Shown in pieces: positions 11,147 through 23,273 of a stretch of 64,000 nt of DNA. The stretch is from positions 124,001 through 188,000 of the forward strand of contig JAZGUH010000540.1 of assembly GCA_037893225.1 (NCBI GenBank), read 5' to 3'. The position numbers and the translations under genes were made by a program. A model generated the notes under the pieces. The model saw only the letters and a list, made by a program, of their open reading frames with translations. It made no database searches and was not told where the DNA came from. Source of the stretch: Hippasteria phrygiana (Eukaryota; Echinodermata; Asteroidea; Valvatida; Goniasteridae). Positions within the stretch are counted from its first letter, which is position 1. Every line of letters starts with the position of its first letter.

Positions 11147-12460
11147 GTGGCCCAGGACATCCCTCGTTTGGATCTTAACAAGCTGCCATGTTACTTACCA
11201 CCTGATGGACCTCCACCATTGATCTCTCCACAAGAAGTGTTTCAAAAACTGAAGAAACTAAACATTAATAAGTGTGGTGGACCAGACCTTATCCCACCAC
11301 GTATTATCAGGGAATTTGCATATGAACTGTGTTTCCCGTTAACTGAAATTTTTAATTGTTCACTTCAGGAGGGTGTTGAACCTAATATTTGGAAATCTGC
11401 TTATGTTGTACTGGTTCCTAAGTCACATCCACCCAGTCTGAATAATGTGCGCCCAATTTCTCTTACCTGTGTTTTTTCGAAAATATTTGAGGATTTTGTT
11501 GTTGGTTGGATTTATGAAGATATTCGTATGTGTATTGATACTCACCAGTTTGGATCTCGCAAGGGTTTGTCAACTACCCATTGTTTGGTTAGATTGCTTG
11601 ATATTTATAAGGGAACAGACAAACTGAAAAGAATCCTCTGTTTTAGTCACTACAGATTTCAGTAAAGCTTTTGATCGGGTAAGCCATCAGATTGTGATAG
11701 GGAAGTTTATTGATTTTGGTGTTAGACCATCCATTATTCCTTGGATCACTAGTTTTTATTGGACAGAAGACAGGCTGTTCGTTTGAACGGTGCTGTCTCC
11801 ACTTCGGAATCAATAAATGCAGGGGTTCCACAAGGTACTAAGATTGGCCCAGTAGCCTTTTTAACCATGATTAACGATTTTGTTTCTGGAAATTCAAATG
11901 TGATCCATTATAAATATGTTGATGATATGACCTTGTGCCAAATTGTTGATGTTCCTGAACAGACTGTTGCTATGCAGCAGGAACTCGACCACCTACAGGA
12001 ATGGTCCTCCAAAAACCTGATGAAACTTAATCCTAGTAAATGTCAGGTTATGGTTTCATGTTTTCAAAGGCTACCTCTTGTGTGTCCTAACTTTTATATT
12101 GGGGATGATATCCTTAAACAAGTTAATTGTGTCAAAGTGTTAGGCATTCATGTTAGTACGATGTGTAAAGTTTTTAATAGTAAACTGTATTTTCTCCGTC
12201 AACTAAACGTTGTAATATTCCGGTTTCTGATTTATTGACGATTTATGTACAATATGTCCGACCAACCTTGGAATATGCTTCGCCTGCTTGGTTCTGTAGT
12301 TTGACCAAAATTAAGAAAGAGCGCCTTGAGAAGTTGCAGCGGAAAGCATTTCGCATTATTTTTTCTGAAGAGTACTGTAGGAATCATTCCTACAAACATA
12401 TCTCAGGTTCATCACATTCCTACTGTGTCTGACAGACTTGAATTACTTTGCCTTAATTTT
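11147..12460 (+). pseudogene. LINE ORF2 reverse transcriptase domain
   Basis: In one frame (11147-11640): CGGPDLIPPRIIREFAYEL, WKSAYVVLVPKS, NNVRPISLTCVFSKIFEDF and HQFGSRKGLSTTHCLVRLLD. After a frameshift near 11640, TDFSKAFDRV (catalytic Asp) and GVPQGTKIGPVAFLTMINDF, then KYVDDMTLC (the second catalytic box, YVDD) and KLNPSKCQVM. A further shift near 12235 gives QYVRPTLEYASPAWF of the thumb. All RT boxes are recognisable in order but need at least two frame changes, so the gene is dead. Confidence 0.88.
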
Positions 12461-12626
12461 GGTAATCCTGTGTTAAATTTCTAGGTTTACAGAAGTTGGC
12501 TCCCCACATCTAGAAATAATAACCTTAGGAATTCCAATAAGCTCACTAGTATTAGATGCAGAACTAATCGCTATAAATGCAGTCCTATCCCATTTCTAAC
12601 TTCAATTTTAAATAACCACTTATACA

Positions 12627-13736
12627 GGTTTCACACTACTCTGAACTTACCCGGGTAATTTATTACCCGGGTAGTTGTCATTACCCGGGTAGAAACTAAC
12701 CCGGAGAATCGGTTTCACACTACAAAATTAACCCTGCAATTCTGCTTACCCGCTTCAGCGCGCACCCGGGTAACTTGTAGCCGCATTCACACTATGCGAA
12801 TGGTAACCCGGAGAATGTGCATTGCTAGACCTCTGCCCTAGCCATTGTTTCGTCGGCGTAAAAGAGCGAAGTGAGAGCGGCGCGAGAGCATGCAATGCAA
12901 ATTGAAAAATAATCAGATCAGCATTGTATTGGTACATGTAGCGTGCACGCGTCATCCTTTAGACTTGAAGACAAGTCGTTTAGACAGTCGTGTTTTGTCT
13001 GCAGGCGCCGCATTTACTAGCGCGGTACGCAATAATATGCCCGCCTTTCGTGTGAAGTTCCGACATGTCTTCTTTCCTTCATGGTCAGTAATTGGACAGT
13101 CGACACACACGCATCTTGGGGCCAAGGTTGCACGAACGTTCCCACATGCTATTATACCGCTCGCTACACGTAACCCCTGCAAAGTGCGGAGTAAGTATTA
13201 TAATACGCGGTGGTGCAGTCGGACTAATGCCGACCAATTACCGACTTGATTTCAAGTCTAGTCATCCTTCAACTGCGCGGTCTAGACTGGTGCCTTGCAT
13301 TAAGTGTATGTAAAATGTACTTATTAAGATGAGGCATCATCAACAGAAGACTGGTGCCTTTCATTAAGTATACGTAAAAATAAACTTATTAAGGCGAAGT
13401 ACCAGCCACGGCGGCCGTACTAATAAATTACGTCACCTTCGCAAAGTTGGCCGATTAAAACACGACAAAGCGCACAAAGCGCGGCGAGCATTCCCACTAC
13501 TGATGGTAACCCGGAGAATCGTCTCAAGGTCGTCGTTAACCCCGAGATTGGTGGGTTAACCCACCTCGCGAGCAGGGTTAGAAATTACCCGGGTAAGTGG
13601 GGTTTTGGGGCAGTTAACCCGGAGAATTTCTAACCCGGAGAATTGTAGTGGGAACGCTCCACATTACCCGGGTAATTGCCGGGTTAAATTTTTCGTTAAC
13701 CTGGCAATTACCCGGGTAAGAGCATAGTGTGAAACC
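12627..13736. mobile_element. 1.1-kb inverted-terminus element tiled with ACCCGGGTAA / AACCCGGAGAAT motifs
   Basis: Ends GGTTTCACACTACTC and the inverse of GGTTTCACACTATGCTC. Both sub-terminal zones carry many copies of the palindrome TTACCCGGGTAA and of AACCCGGAGAA (for example 12650-12710, 13505-13520, 13580-13720). GC-rich middle with no convincing gene. I could not identify a target duplication. Non-autonomous DNA transposon; superfamily uncertain. Confidence 0.8.
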
Positions 13737-14250
13737 GGCAGTAGTGGGGTTTTGGGGCAGTGTGTGATTTGTATGCACGGTGATACGCGGATGAATATGA
13801 GGCTGGTATGGAAAATCTAGGTGGTATGGAAAATCGTATTGAAATTGGAGGATTCAGGACAACTAGACAGTGCATGAACATGTACATTGTACAACTACAT
13901 GTATGCAAACTGCACCGGAGAGCACAGTACACGTACAGGTGTACATGTACATGTATGAGCATCATTCTACATGTACCATGTACCATGTTTCCTACCTCCA
14001 TGCATGTACATGGTACATTTCATGCTTAACTGCTTGAAAGTAGTACTTCCAGCCTGGGAGTGTTTACTTAAGGATTACAAGCAATTGTTTGGCTAATGGA
14101 TTACAAAGATAAGAAGCTGGCAAAGGAGTTGGTGTGTCAACAACAAAAGGCAGTGGAGTTGCCCATTTTGGCTCTAGTTTCCCTCATGAGTAGTGTTTTA
14201 TTTAATGACGTGCTTATCAATTACCAATGGTGTCTTTTTACATGTGTTCT
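13737..14250. other. no gene; ACATGTA-rich sequence
   Basis: Dense TGTACATGTA/CATGTACATG strings from about 13870 to 14020. No coding evidence. Confidence 0.5.
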
Positions 14251-14253
14251 TTA

Positions 14254-15144
14254 GACCGCGTTCCCACTCGAATTGGGAAAAGGTGGATCAAGATCCGGCA
14301 TTTTGGTGTGACCGTTGTCTAACCGCAACGAAACCGCAAGTCGCGTTCCCACTTATGCTTGATCCACCTTTTCGAACGGAAGTGTCGAGTCCAAAAGGTC
14401 ACCGAGTTCGGTATTACGCATGCGCTTGCTTGCTGAGCGCGCGCTGTGTGGCTGCGTTGCATGCTGGGACGGGTCAAATACCTGTGCGATGTTTTGATGT
14501 TCGAAGTTTCAACATGGAGGAAGAAATCCAAATGCTTCTCGGTCTGATTTTGCCCATGTGATGGATGCGGAGAGCAGTCCAAACTTAATCGTAATATTAT
14601 AAGTACTGACTCGAATCGGATCGTAAAACGTATTTTCTTCAAACTTTGCTACGGTTGTTGTTCTATGACACGCTGCAGGCTATACACTAACACGGAATTA
14701 TTTGTGGATGGAAAAATAAGTAAAATTACACGAATGAAAAAGGTTTAGAAGCGGACGACTTTCCAGTACGGAACGAAAGGAATACACATGTACGCTGAAT
14801 GGATGCATGCACGCTTGCATCGCGCACGCGTGGTGACACATTTTGTATGCAGCCCGTAGTTCAGTAGTTGTTTATTGTGCATGTCGTGCACGTGGGAAAT
14901 TTTCACATGAGCTACACGCCTAAACGTATTTCTTCGTTCATCAGACCGCAAACTTTTCGCGCCACTCGTGCACCAGCCGGATGTTGACAGGTCAAATTGC
15001 CGGATCAGATCCACCTTTTGCGTTCCCACTTGATCGTGATCCACCAATTGCAGGATCTGATCCACCAATTGGGGGATCTGATCCGGCAATTTGGCAAAAG
15101 GTGGATCAGATCCGGCAATTGGTGGATCTAGTGGGAACGGGGTC
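14254..15144. mobile_element. 891-bp inverted-terminus element tiled with GATCCACC/GGATCAGATCC, TTA target duplication
   Basis: Ends GACCGCGTTCCCACT and the inverse of GACCCCGTTCCCACT, flanked by TTA at 14251-14253 and 15145-15147. Both ends are tiled with AAGGTGGATCA, GATCCGGCAATT and GATCCACCAATT. The 3-bp TWA duplication fits PIF/Harbinger. A short frame (MEEEIQMLLGL) starts at 14513 and resembles the acidic/hydrophobic start of Harbinger proteins, but that is weak. Confidence 0.85.
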
Positions 15145-15147
15145 TTA

Positions 15148-15710
15148 GTCAGATGTACATGTATGTATATATGTATGTATGTTTTTCTAGTTCGAGCGGA
15201 GGGGGGGGGGGGGGGGGGGGGAGCAGTGTTGTGTGGGGGTGCGCACTTCCCCCTAGCGTACACTTTCCCACGGCACCGTTTCCCCTTTCGGTTCGGATTG
15301 GAGGAATGTATATGCATACATGTATATGTTTTATTGTTGTGTACTGTGTTTAATTTGTTTTGATCTTAAAATGTTTATATTGTAAAAAAAAATGCAATTC
15401 AGCCTTTGGCTGCAAGGTTTCTTTTAAAATATACCATTAATAATAATAATAATAATAATTATTAACCCTAACCCCTTGGGTAACTTTACTAGAAAGTATC
15501 CTGAATCCGCCAAAATCCACCTATTTTGTCATGCACAAAAAGTTGGTTTTGGCGACTGCTCAATATGGAGGTATCCTGAATCCATCAAAATCCTGCAGTA
15601 CCGCTAGGCTTACAATCCCCCAGTTTTCAATATGGAGGTATCCTGAATCCGCCGAAATCCTCCAAAACAGGGTTTGGATTTTGATGGATTTAGGTACATG
15701 TAGGTTAGGG
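15148..15710. other. poly-G tract, (TAA)n microsatellite, GGATTnAGG repeat
   Basis: About 21 G at 15201-15221, (TAA)n at 15437-15460, and TATCCTGAATCCGCCAAAAT-type repeats between 15490 and 15700, bounded by TTAACCCTAA and TTAGGGTTAA. Probably a small dispersed repeat. No gene. Confidence 0.5.
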
Positions 15711-15714
15711 TTAA

Positions 15715-16197
15715 AGAGCAACTCCAACGATTCCTAACTTTTCTTAGGTTTTGATTTAATTGAGAAGAGCTATGTCAAATAAAACAGATACTTGTCAAGA
15801 TCCCTATCTTTGACAATGTTTGACGCCGGTTTTTTCTGCGAGTCTATCCCAGTTTCGTGTAAACGAGCGCGACGTCAAAGCTCATTTACATCTAATGAAT
15901 ATTCATCTCTGACGTATTAACGTTGAGCATGCAACAACGCGACACATACATGAACACATGCACATAACATCGCGTAAAGCTTTCTACAGTACTAAATCAT
16001 GTTTCTTTCATTTCTCAACAGCACCGCCAGCGGCCAATTTGTGGAAAGTTTTCATGAACTCGAAAGAAACTGGTAATAATTTCTCGCAAAATAGCACAAC
16101 ATTGACATGCAAAACAAACAGGATTTTGTAAGAAATAAGTAATTTATTATATATTGAACACAATAACGTTTAATTCTAAAACCGTTGGAGTTGCTCT
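15715..16197. mobile_element. 483-bp MITE with TTAA target duplication
   Basis: Ends AGAGCAACTCCAACG and its inverse, flanked by TTAA at 15711-15714 and 16198-16201. TTAA duplication is shared by piggyBac and Kolobok/T2-type elements. The terminus TTAAAGAGC is close to the TTAAAGGRR ends of T2-type MITEs. No coding capacity. Confidence 0.85.
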
Positions 16198-16201
16198 TTA
16201 A

Positions 16202-17580
16202 CGCTGAACATTAGACGCTTGCACCTGCAGGAATAGGATGTGCCAGATGATGGGAATGTACATGTATTGTCGCTTGATCAGTGACTAAACTTGGACTTAG
16301 GCTCAAAGCTCTGTCCGTAACACTATTGTAAGATTCAATTTGGAGATCACCATGTGACTTTTAAAAAGGTAGGGTGATTAAGGTTTGTTTTGTTTTGTTT
16401 GTTTTTTTATTTTTTTATTCTGGTTTCTTACACTGGCATGACTAGGGTTTAACAAATTCATACTGATCTGAACATTGCAAACACGAAACTGACACCGAAC
16501 TAAATTGATGCCAAATCTGAACCAAACCAAAGTCGGTCTTGAGTCGGGTTGGTTTCTCTTTCAGTTTAATCTTTCCTTCAATCTTGTGTAAAAGTCAAAG
16601 TATTGATTTGTAATGCAGTTTATGAGAAACTCCCCAATCCCCATAACAGAGAAACAAAGAAAAGCTAAGTATACCTGTACATTCAAACATGTGTGGCATG
16701 TATATGCAGTTCATATACCCCATAAATAGGTCTAATTAAAATCAACTGGACTTACTCCATGCATTTATAGGCCCTAAGACCGTTTGAACAAAAAGTGGAA
16801 TACTTGACGAAGGCAAATACAACAGCCATATCCTAATTTGTTGTGACAGAAATCTGTGTCCATCTGTGTCTGGATTGCTCTATTTTATTAAATTTTTTTA
16901 ACAATTGTTTTAATATCAAAACTCCTAAAAAATTCCTGTACATTACTGGGCACCCGTCAGGCCTTGAACTGGTGGTATGAATGCAGAAAATTCTGCATTC
17001 AAATTGCCTGGTGTGAACATTCTCTATTTAAAAGTACTCTTTTAATCTAACTGGAATCACAATCACTCACACCAGGCGATTTGTGTGTAGGATTTTCTGC
17101 ATTCAAACTGCCAGTCCAAGCCCTTACAAATGCTCAGTAGGGCAGAAAATTCAACAAAATCTTCCTATCAGTGAGCAATACTGCACTTTCTGCAATCATT
17201 TTTTCTTGCATACATGTACCTTTATGTCTTGGCTGTCAGTCATGCTGAGGCCTACAGGACTATAACCCTGCTGCTGCCCACTCAGCTGGTAGAAATCCCG
17301 TCGCTGCATCCTGATAGTTCTGAATCTCTGATTTCTTCTGTCAATGTAAAAACATCATTTTGCCTGATATATCATCCAAATCCTATTATTGTTCCAGACT
17401 TACATGTAACACTTGGATTTGATTTACATATAATGTGGCTATCAATTGAGGCTATCAATCGTGTCTCAATGCATCTCAACCACTTCAAAGCTGCCTCTGT
17501 TTTGATGTTTGGATACATGGAGTTACAGCACAAGCATCTTGTCTGGCCCCCATACACTGTTCATGTAGATGACCTGGCCT
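16202..17580. other. no supported gene
   Basis: T-rich tract at 16381-16420. Inverted partial repeat of AATTGCCTGGTGTGA type at 17000-17080. The open frame 17214-17645 has no recognised domain. Nothing else stands out. Confidence 0.4.
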
Positions 17581-17662
17581 GGGGCCCATTTCACGAAGTG
17601 CTAAGACGCGTCTTATCTCAAGTTGGGAAGTGTAACTCGTCCTAACTTGTGACTCGTCCTAA

Positions 17663-17786
17663 GGCCCTGTCCGAATTACTTGGCTGTGGCTTGAAATTAC
17701 ACACGAGTCTATGGGAAGTGGCTGCAGCCGCTACCCATAGACATGTGTGTAATTTCAAGCCGCAGCCAAGTAATTCGGACAGGGCC
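17663..17786. mobile_element. 124-bp palindromic MITE with TAA duplication, nested
   Basis: An almost perfect palindrome beginning GGCCCTGTCCGAATTACTTG and ending with its inverse, flanked by TAA at 17660-17662 and 17787-17789. The 3-bp TAA duplication is typical of PIF/Harbinger MITEs. It interrupts the left end of the larger element, so it is the younger insertion. Confidence 0.9.
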
Positions 17787-17935
17787 TAAGAACGATTTCA
17801 CAAAAGATAAGAAGGGTTTAACGCATCCTAACTACCTTGACAACGGGGCAGAACCGTTCTTAAGATCGGTGTGTGGGTCGTCTTAACTGATGCTGTACGT
17901 CTACAGGCTTACGTTGCTGACCGCTTGATGCAATA

Positions 17936-18089
17936 ATGGCGCTGCTACTGGCGCTGGCTGACCACGAAGCGAGACAGGCGTCGTGACAGACGGAATCCGT
18001 GGGATGAGTTTGAACGACGAGGAAATTGTTCGTAGATACAGACTCATGAGGCAGGGGATAATAAAACTACTGCAGACAGGGTTGAACAA
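17936..18089 (+). pseudogene. Harbinger-like transposase N-terminus, frameshifted
   Basis: From the ATG at 17936 one frame reads MALLLALADHEARQ followed by an RNPWDEFE-like stretch. In a second frame LNDEEIVRRYRLMRQGIIKL is clear. The series basic tract, RNP-[FW]-D, then (D/N)EEI-RYR-x-R-GI is typical of the N-terminus of PIF/Harbinger transposases. The catalytic DDE part is absent. A short, frameshifted relic inside a motif-tiled element, useful for classifying that element. Confidence 0.6.
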
Positions 18090-18840
18090 TGTAGGCCTAC
18101 AACATGAAACACGGGAAATTAGAAAATAATAAACGGACGTTAATAATTAAATTCTTATTGTTTGTTCTAACGACCGTTAATAATATTAATAATGCCAATA
18201 GCACGCATACCGCCTGCAAGCGTTGATTTAATTTTGTTTAGCGCCACATTAGTCAGTTATTGATATGTAAATATATTGCATAACCATGTTATTATATCCG
18301 TCATTTGGTCATTACACGCATAGAAACCTTTTATTCGGCGGCAGTGGTGGTTTATTGTTATTGAGTTTGCAGACGACATTTCCCAAAATGTTTGGAGCCA
18401 ATCAGCCATCTTGAATCATGTGGAGTGCAGAAGGTTTCGACGGCCGTTTCATTAACACAGCAAGACAGATATTAAATAGCCATCGCTTATGCAAATTTAG
18501 CCTCGTTCACTAAATATCTTACGGGTCTATATTTCCGACGCGTCCTGCTTAAGAGGGGGCTTTGTGAAATCGATCTTAAGATCGACCTTACGTAAGATCG
18601 ATCTTAAAGCTGGGACTCTTCTTAAATCCTAGGATCGATCCCAAGATAAGAAGAGTTTTGTGAAATCGGCCCCTTAAACATATTAGCATACTAAGCAGTG
18701 ATGTAATGCCTTGATGCTGAGCCCTTGGCCTTAATTATAAGGCTCGATTTTTGGGCCTTATGGCGCAATTTACAGTCGCCATGCACTGTGCCATGCACGG
18801 CCGCAGCGCGCGCACCGCCACCACGCGGTGACCGCCTGTA

Positions 18841-19298
18841 AATAAACCTTTTCGACATTCTCAATGCATTGTGGGTTTGAAGGCCAAACAAACCATGTAA
18901 TTTATACACAAACCTATGGCACTGTGAACCAGTCCAAATATTAATTGATTTTATGCTAAATATCTGTCATGAGTTGAGCGATACCCTTTTCACATTTCTT
19001 TGCATGGAACATAAGGAAAATAATAACCAGAAAAATCTATTTTAAATGGCACTAAAAATAAAGGAAATAATTGGGGAATCCCTCTCAGGGTACCAGTTAC
19101 TGATGAATGCAAATTTCTGGAATTAGAACAGCTAATAATGTCACATTATTAGCCAATCAGAAGAGGATTTTTGCAAGCATAACAACGAACATGTGACCAA
19201 TGCGACCAATCACGTCCGTTCTAATGTGCTTGCTCTTCTAATGCCAGTTAGGCTGATGCAGTTCCCATGATGCTTTGAGAATGTCGAAAAGGTTTATT
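18841..19298. mobile_element. 458-bp inverted-terminus element, CCAAT-rich interior
   Basis: AATAAACCTTTTCGACATTC at the left end is matched by its inverse at the right end, extending to about 35 bp with few mismatches. The interior has several CCAAT boxes (19152, 19196, 19207) and a small TAATGTCACATTA hairpin at about 19134. No target duplication identified. Confidence 0.7.
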
Positions 19299-19576
19299 GT
19301 GCCCTCTGTTGATGAACGTTCTAGATGTGGGTATTGCTCCTCTTGTTTGTAAAGTCAGCGTCGCGTGGAGACGATTTTGCGCCGCAAATATCTCCAGTTC
19401 TTAACATTCTTGGAGGAATATTTCTATCCTACCGGGGAGAAGGGCTGTTGAACTGTGGACGGAGATGATGCCAAGAATATTTATGAAGGTAAAGTGTGAT
19501 TTTTGAACCTTGGTTTCTAGCATAGGACTGTTTTGCAGTCTTGTGCGCTCGGACGCCATATCATGGCATCCTTTTT

Positions 19577-21080
19577 CTAGGGCTAAAAGAACTCCTATCA
19601 TGCCTATAGGATTTTGAGCGGTCTGTTGTTTTTTGTGCCGATATCTTCCGTTTCCCTGAATATATCAACCAAACACTCACCCAAAATGCAGAGTAGTAAT
19701 TCATGCAGCTTGTGATCCTTTCAAAATGAGAATATGCTCAAGTTAAACCCGAAAAAGAGGTGAATGCACAAACCAGCTGTGTACAAAGCAATGGCGGAGT
19801 GATTCTTGGTGCCCGACCAAAACACGAAGGGGCCAGACTACACCAATTTACATTTCAAGCTTACGATGGTTTCCGATTACCATGCGGCCGGTGTGGCATG
19901 CACTGCGTGCGCACCCCCTCGGGGCTTGCTGTATGACGGCTGTTTGCTGATGCAATGACAGCTATAAGATTATGGACAAGAACGCATGCAATACAATGCA
20001 TTATGTTACAATTTGGTCAGCGTTTCCGCAAATTTACTTGAGCAGAAATTCTATATTTCTTAAGATTTATTATCATGGAATACTGCCTCTGTGGATTCGG
20101 AAAAGGCAACCAGGAAATAAAAATAGCCCGTCATTGTATTGCATGCGTCCTTGACCATAATCTTATACATAGCTGTCATTGCATCAGCAAACAGCCGTCG
20201 TATAGCGAGCCCCGAGGGGGTGCGTGGACAGTGCATGCTGCACCGGCCGCATGGTAATCAGAAACCATCGTAAGCTTCAAATGTAAATTGTTGTGGTCTG
20301 GCCCCTTCGTGTTTTGGTCGGGCACCAAGAATCACTCCGCCATTGCTTTGAACACAGCTGGTTTGTGCATGCACCGAAGTTGCACGAAAAATTCACCTTT
20401 TTTCGTGTTTAACTTGAGCATATTTTCATTTTGAGGGGATCTCAAGCTGCATGAATTACTACTCCGCATTTTGAGTGAGTGTTTAGGGTTTAAGGTTCAA
20501 AATAATACATAAAATAATTACCCTAAATTAAAAGTCGAAGTCCGCTGTTGTCCTCTGAAAGCAGCTACTGGACTCCTGGAACGTCAAACTTCTTGTCGTA
20601 TTTAATATATAGGCTAAATATTTACAAAAAGGCACTGTGTCCTTCCACGGGAATAGTCCCTGTAAGGAGCAAACACTACCTAACCAGTTTCTATTCCCGC
20701 GTCTGGACACAAGCTAAATTGGTACTATGCTGTAGGAAAACTGACCACTGTAGAATGATGTGATGACTATACACGGTTAGCGAAGAAGTGAGGAATGAAA
20801 AATGTGGTCCTGCATGCTTTTCATACTGTGTGTGGAATTGAATGCCCTGCCCAGTCCATAGAATTCAATACAATAGACAATATAACTCAACGGAACAAAA
20901 CAGGATTTAGCTGGCTATTGATTACTCTGGGCTGGACAGCACAGACAAGAAAAAAAACAACTGTTGAAGGAATTTCACTACAAGTGTTTGGTCGATATAT
21001 TCAGGGAAACGGAAGATATCAGCAAACAAAAAACAGACCGCTCCAAACCCTATATAGGAGTTCTTCCAGCTCTAAACGGC
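19577..21080. repeat. large inverted repeat, about 420-bp arms, right arm interrupted
   Basis: The left arm (19577-19998) is matched in inverse by 20132-20484 and again by 20993-21080. Shared strings include CATTGTATTGCATGCGT, TGCATCAGCAAACAGCCGTC, GGGCACCAAGAATCACTCCG and ATATTCAGGGAAACGGAAGA. The loop is 19999-20131. The right arm is split by 20485-20992. Outward of the arms similarity fades, so ends are approximate. Probably a foldback transposon. Confidence 0.8.
20485..20992. mobile_element. 508-bp insertion splitting the right arm, about 7-bp target duplication
   Basis: The intact left arm shows that the right arm was continuous. AGTGTTT flanks the insert on both sides (20478-20484 and 20993-20999), consistent with a 7-8-bp duplication. 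The insert has no evident inverted ends and no recognised domain. Confidence 0.6.
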
Positions 21081-21221
21081 GAATCCCCCATGTCATGAGC
21101 CTTGAGCTGGACGGCATGGACTCCACGGTCCAAAACGGTGGACTCTATTTTATCACAGTGTTAACGGCATGAAATGAATGAAATAGACACTTTGGTAATG
21201 CATGTAAATATTAAAATTAAA

Positions 21222-22091
21222 GGCAATTGTGTAGTGTAGGGCCCTGTTCCCTATAGGAAACAAAAATCCACTTTTAGGTTAATGGAATTGCCAAACTAGT
21301 TAGCGACAATGGTTGTTGATAAAGGGCAGGGTTTTAGTTTTTAAGGGAAATTTTGGGGTAAAGCGGCGATAAAGACGACAAAACGCAACTCGAAAATAAA
21401 AGATGGCGATCACCGCAACGCACAGTAAACACGCAAAACCGCGTTGATTCGCATGGCAACTGCAGTAATCTTTACCTTTAGGACCCTGTTCCATATGAGA
21501 ACGAAGGAGACAGTTTATGTTTCGGAACTTACCTCAATATTTTGCGATGATACAGGCAGGAAAAGTCACTCTGTGTGCTTGAAATCATCTAAATAGTTCG
21601 CTATAAATACTAAGATATCATGTTGATTATGAGCAAGCTTAATTTTGTGGAAAGAGGGCAGGGTTTTGATTTATGAGGGAATTTTATGGGGTAAAACGGC
21701 AACGTCTCTGACTGCAAACAAAGGTAGGAAAGTCACATTTTCTTTGATGCATTTCAAAATTACAACAAACATGAGTTAATCTGAAGAAAAAAAACTGCTT
21801 AAGCCTGCAAAATTAACTTTGGTACTGTCTGCAAAAGTCAGTTTTGAATGGAACTCGTAAACAAAATAGAGGTGACTGAGGTGTCCTAAAGGTAACGATT
21901 ACCGCAACTGCCGTAAAGCGCGTAAGAAAATTGCATTTTCTACAGCAATAAACTGAGAAAAATTACAAAAAAGAGATGTCAAGACAAAAGAATTAAAGTT
22001 TAGGTTAAAAAAGTCATTTTGGAATGAGAAAAAATACCCTTGACTCTATTTTGATCAAAACTAAAGAGGGGCCCTACACTACACAATCGCC
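21222..22091. mobile_element. 870-bp hAT-like MITE with 8-bp target duplication
   Basis: Ends GGCAATTGTGTAGTGTAGGG and the inverse of GGCGATTGTGTAGTGTAGGG, flanked by AAATTAAA at 21214-21221 and 22092-22099. Eight-base duplications are typical of hAT. Internally, AGGGCAGGGTTTT...GGGGTAAAGCGGC at 21325-21367 recurs diverged at 21657-21702, so part of the element is a tandem duplication. No transposase. Confidence 0.88.
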
Positions 22092-22099
22092 AAATTAAA

Positions 22100-22886
22100 C
22101 ATATATACAAAGGCACAAATGTAAAAACAAAAATGAAAACTTACATAAATCGTCACTTTTTAATAATTTTCAATGCAGGCTCTGTGAAAGGCATGAGCTT
22201 CGAGTTTATCGTGCAAAGATTGGACATAGACAGCGCCGCTAGCTTGCTGAGCATGCATACAGCGATTTTACAGTCAGGGTCAAGACTGATGACACGTGGT
22301 CACCAGTCTAAATTCGTAGACTTGTAACAAGTCCCAAAAGGTTGACACCAGTACCAGTATCCTCAGACTTCCTCATCAGACCCCAACGATAAATACGGCC
22401 AACTTCCAAAATGCAGGAAAAATACTAAGGACTCCCCAATGTGTTTGAGACACACATCAAATTAAAGCTTATTTCATCATTTTTCAGTTTCTGTTCAAAT
22501 TTGTAGGGATTAACCAATGACTTTATGGGAGAAATTTTTCATCCAAAGATGCTCTCCCTAAAAGTAGTCCGGTAGCCCACCGCCAGGTCAAGTTGAAAAG
22601 TGATGCCTTCGCTCCATTGTAAAATAAGTCATGGAGGAAGGACATTTCCTCCATGGTAAAATGGTAAATACAGCACTTTTAGCCTAGGACCCAATTTCAT
22701 CCGAATTCCACAGTAATACAAGCTGGCAGTCCTGTGCACCGCTTCCAATATTCTCTTTAACAAACCCTCAAGTTCATGGCCCACAAAATGCTCTTTTGAG
22801 GGCTCGCAAATCGTGACTTGGCCGGCGTAGGCATTTTTCGACTTTAGTGGCCTCGTGCACCCAAAGGGACACCATTTTCGGGTTTA
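22100..22886. other. no supported gene
   Basis: Unique-looking sequence. No frame with recognisable domains, no tandem repeat. Confidence 0.4.
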
Positions 22887-23273
22887 TTAAAGGAAACATG
22901 CTTCTCAAACTCGCCGGATCACATTATATTTCATAAATAAATTCATTTATATGTATTAAATGTGAATTAAAAGCCAAACTGGTTCAAGTGAAGTTTTAGT
23001 GTGATTATTTGCCGCCCAAAAATTGACCCCCCCCCCCCCCCCCCCATTTTTTGGAATTTGTTGAGACTCAAATTGAGGGCGCTGTTCGTGACGTAGACCG
23101 AGGCGCCGAAATTCATGGATCGACTCGATAGTCTGGACCCGTAAATGACGCATGTACATCGTATACACACTAGGTCTACACGTGCAATTTCGTAAGTTGC
23201 AACAACTACATGTAACATCGAACTTACCCTGGTTTTCTCCCTTTTAGCGAAGGCTGCTCGGGAAATGGGCCGT

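Larger units (their letters stand above)
9606..12620 (+). mobile_element. degenerate CR1/jockey-type LINE
   Basis: Endonuclease and reverse-transcriptase pieces lie in order on one strand, broken by several frameshifts and stops. Domain order (EN, linker, RT with YVDD, thumb) fits the jockey superfamily/CR1 group of non-LTR retrotransposons. The right limit is set by the start of the next element at 12627. No poly-A or short 3' repeat remains. The 5' limit is unclear. Inactive copy. Confidence 0.85.
17581..18673. mobile_element. 1.09-kb Harbinger-like element tiled with CTTAAGATCG motifs
   Basis: Ends GGGGCCCATTTCACGAA and the inverse of GGGGCCGATTTCACAAAA. Sub-terminal zones are tiled with TCTTAAG/TTAAGATCG (for example 17850-17870, 18570-18620). 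It holds a Harbinger-like transposase N-terminus and a nested 124-bp MITE. The right flank begins TTA but the left does not, so the target duplication is unproven. Confidence 0.8.

Noticed and set aside
17214..17645. 143-codon frame
   Set aside because: It has no recognised domain and runs into the left end of the Harbinger-like element.
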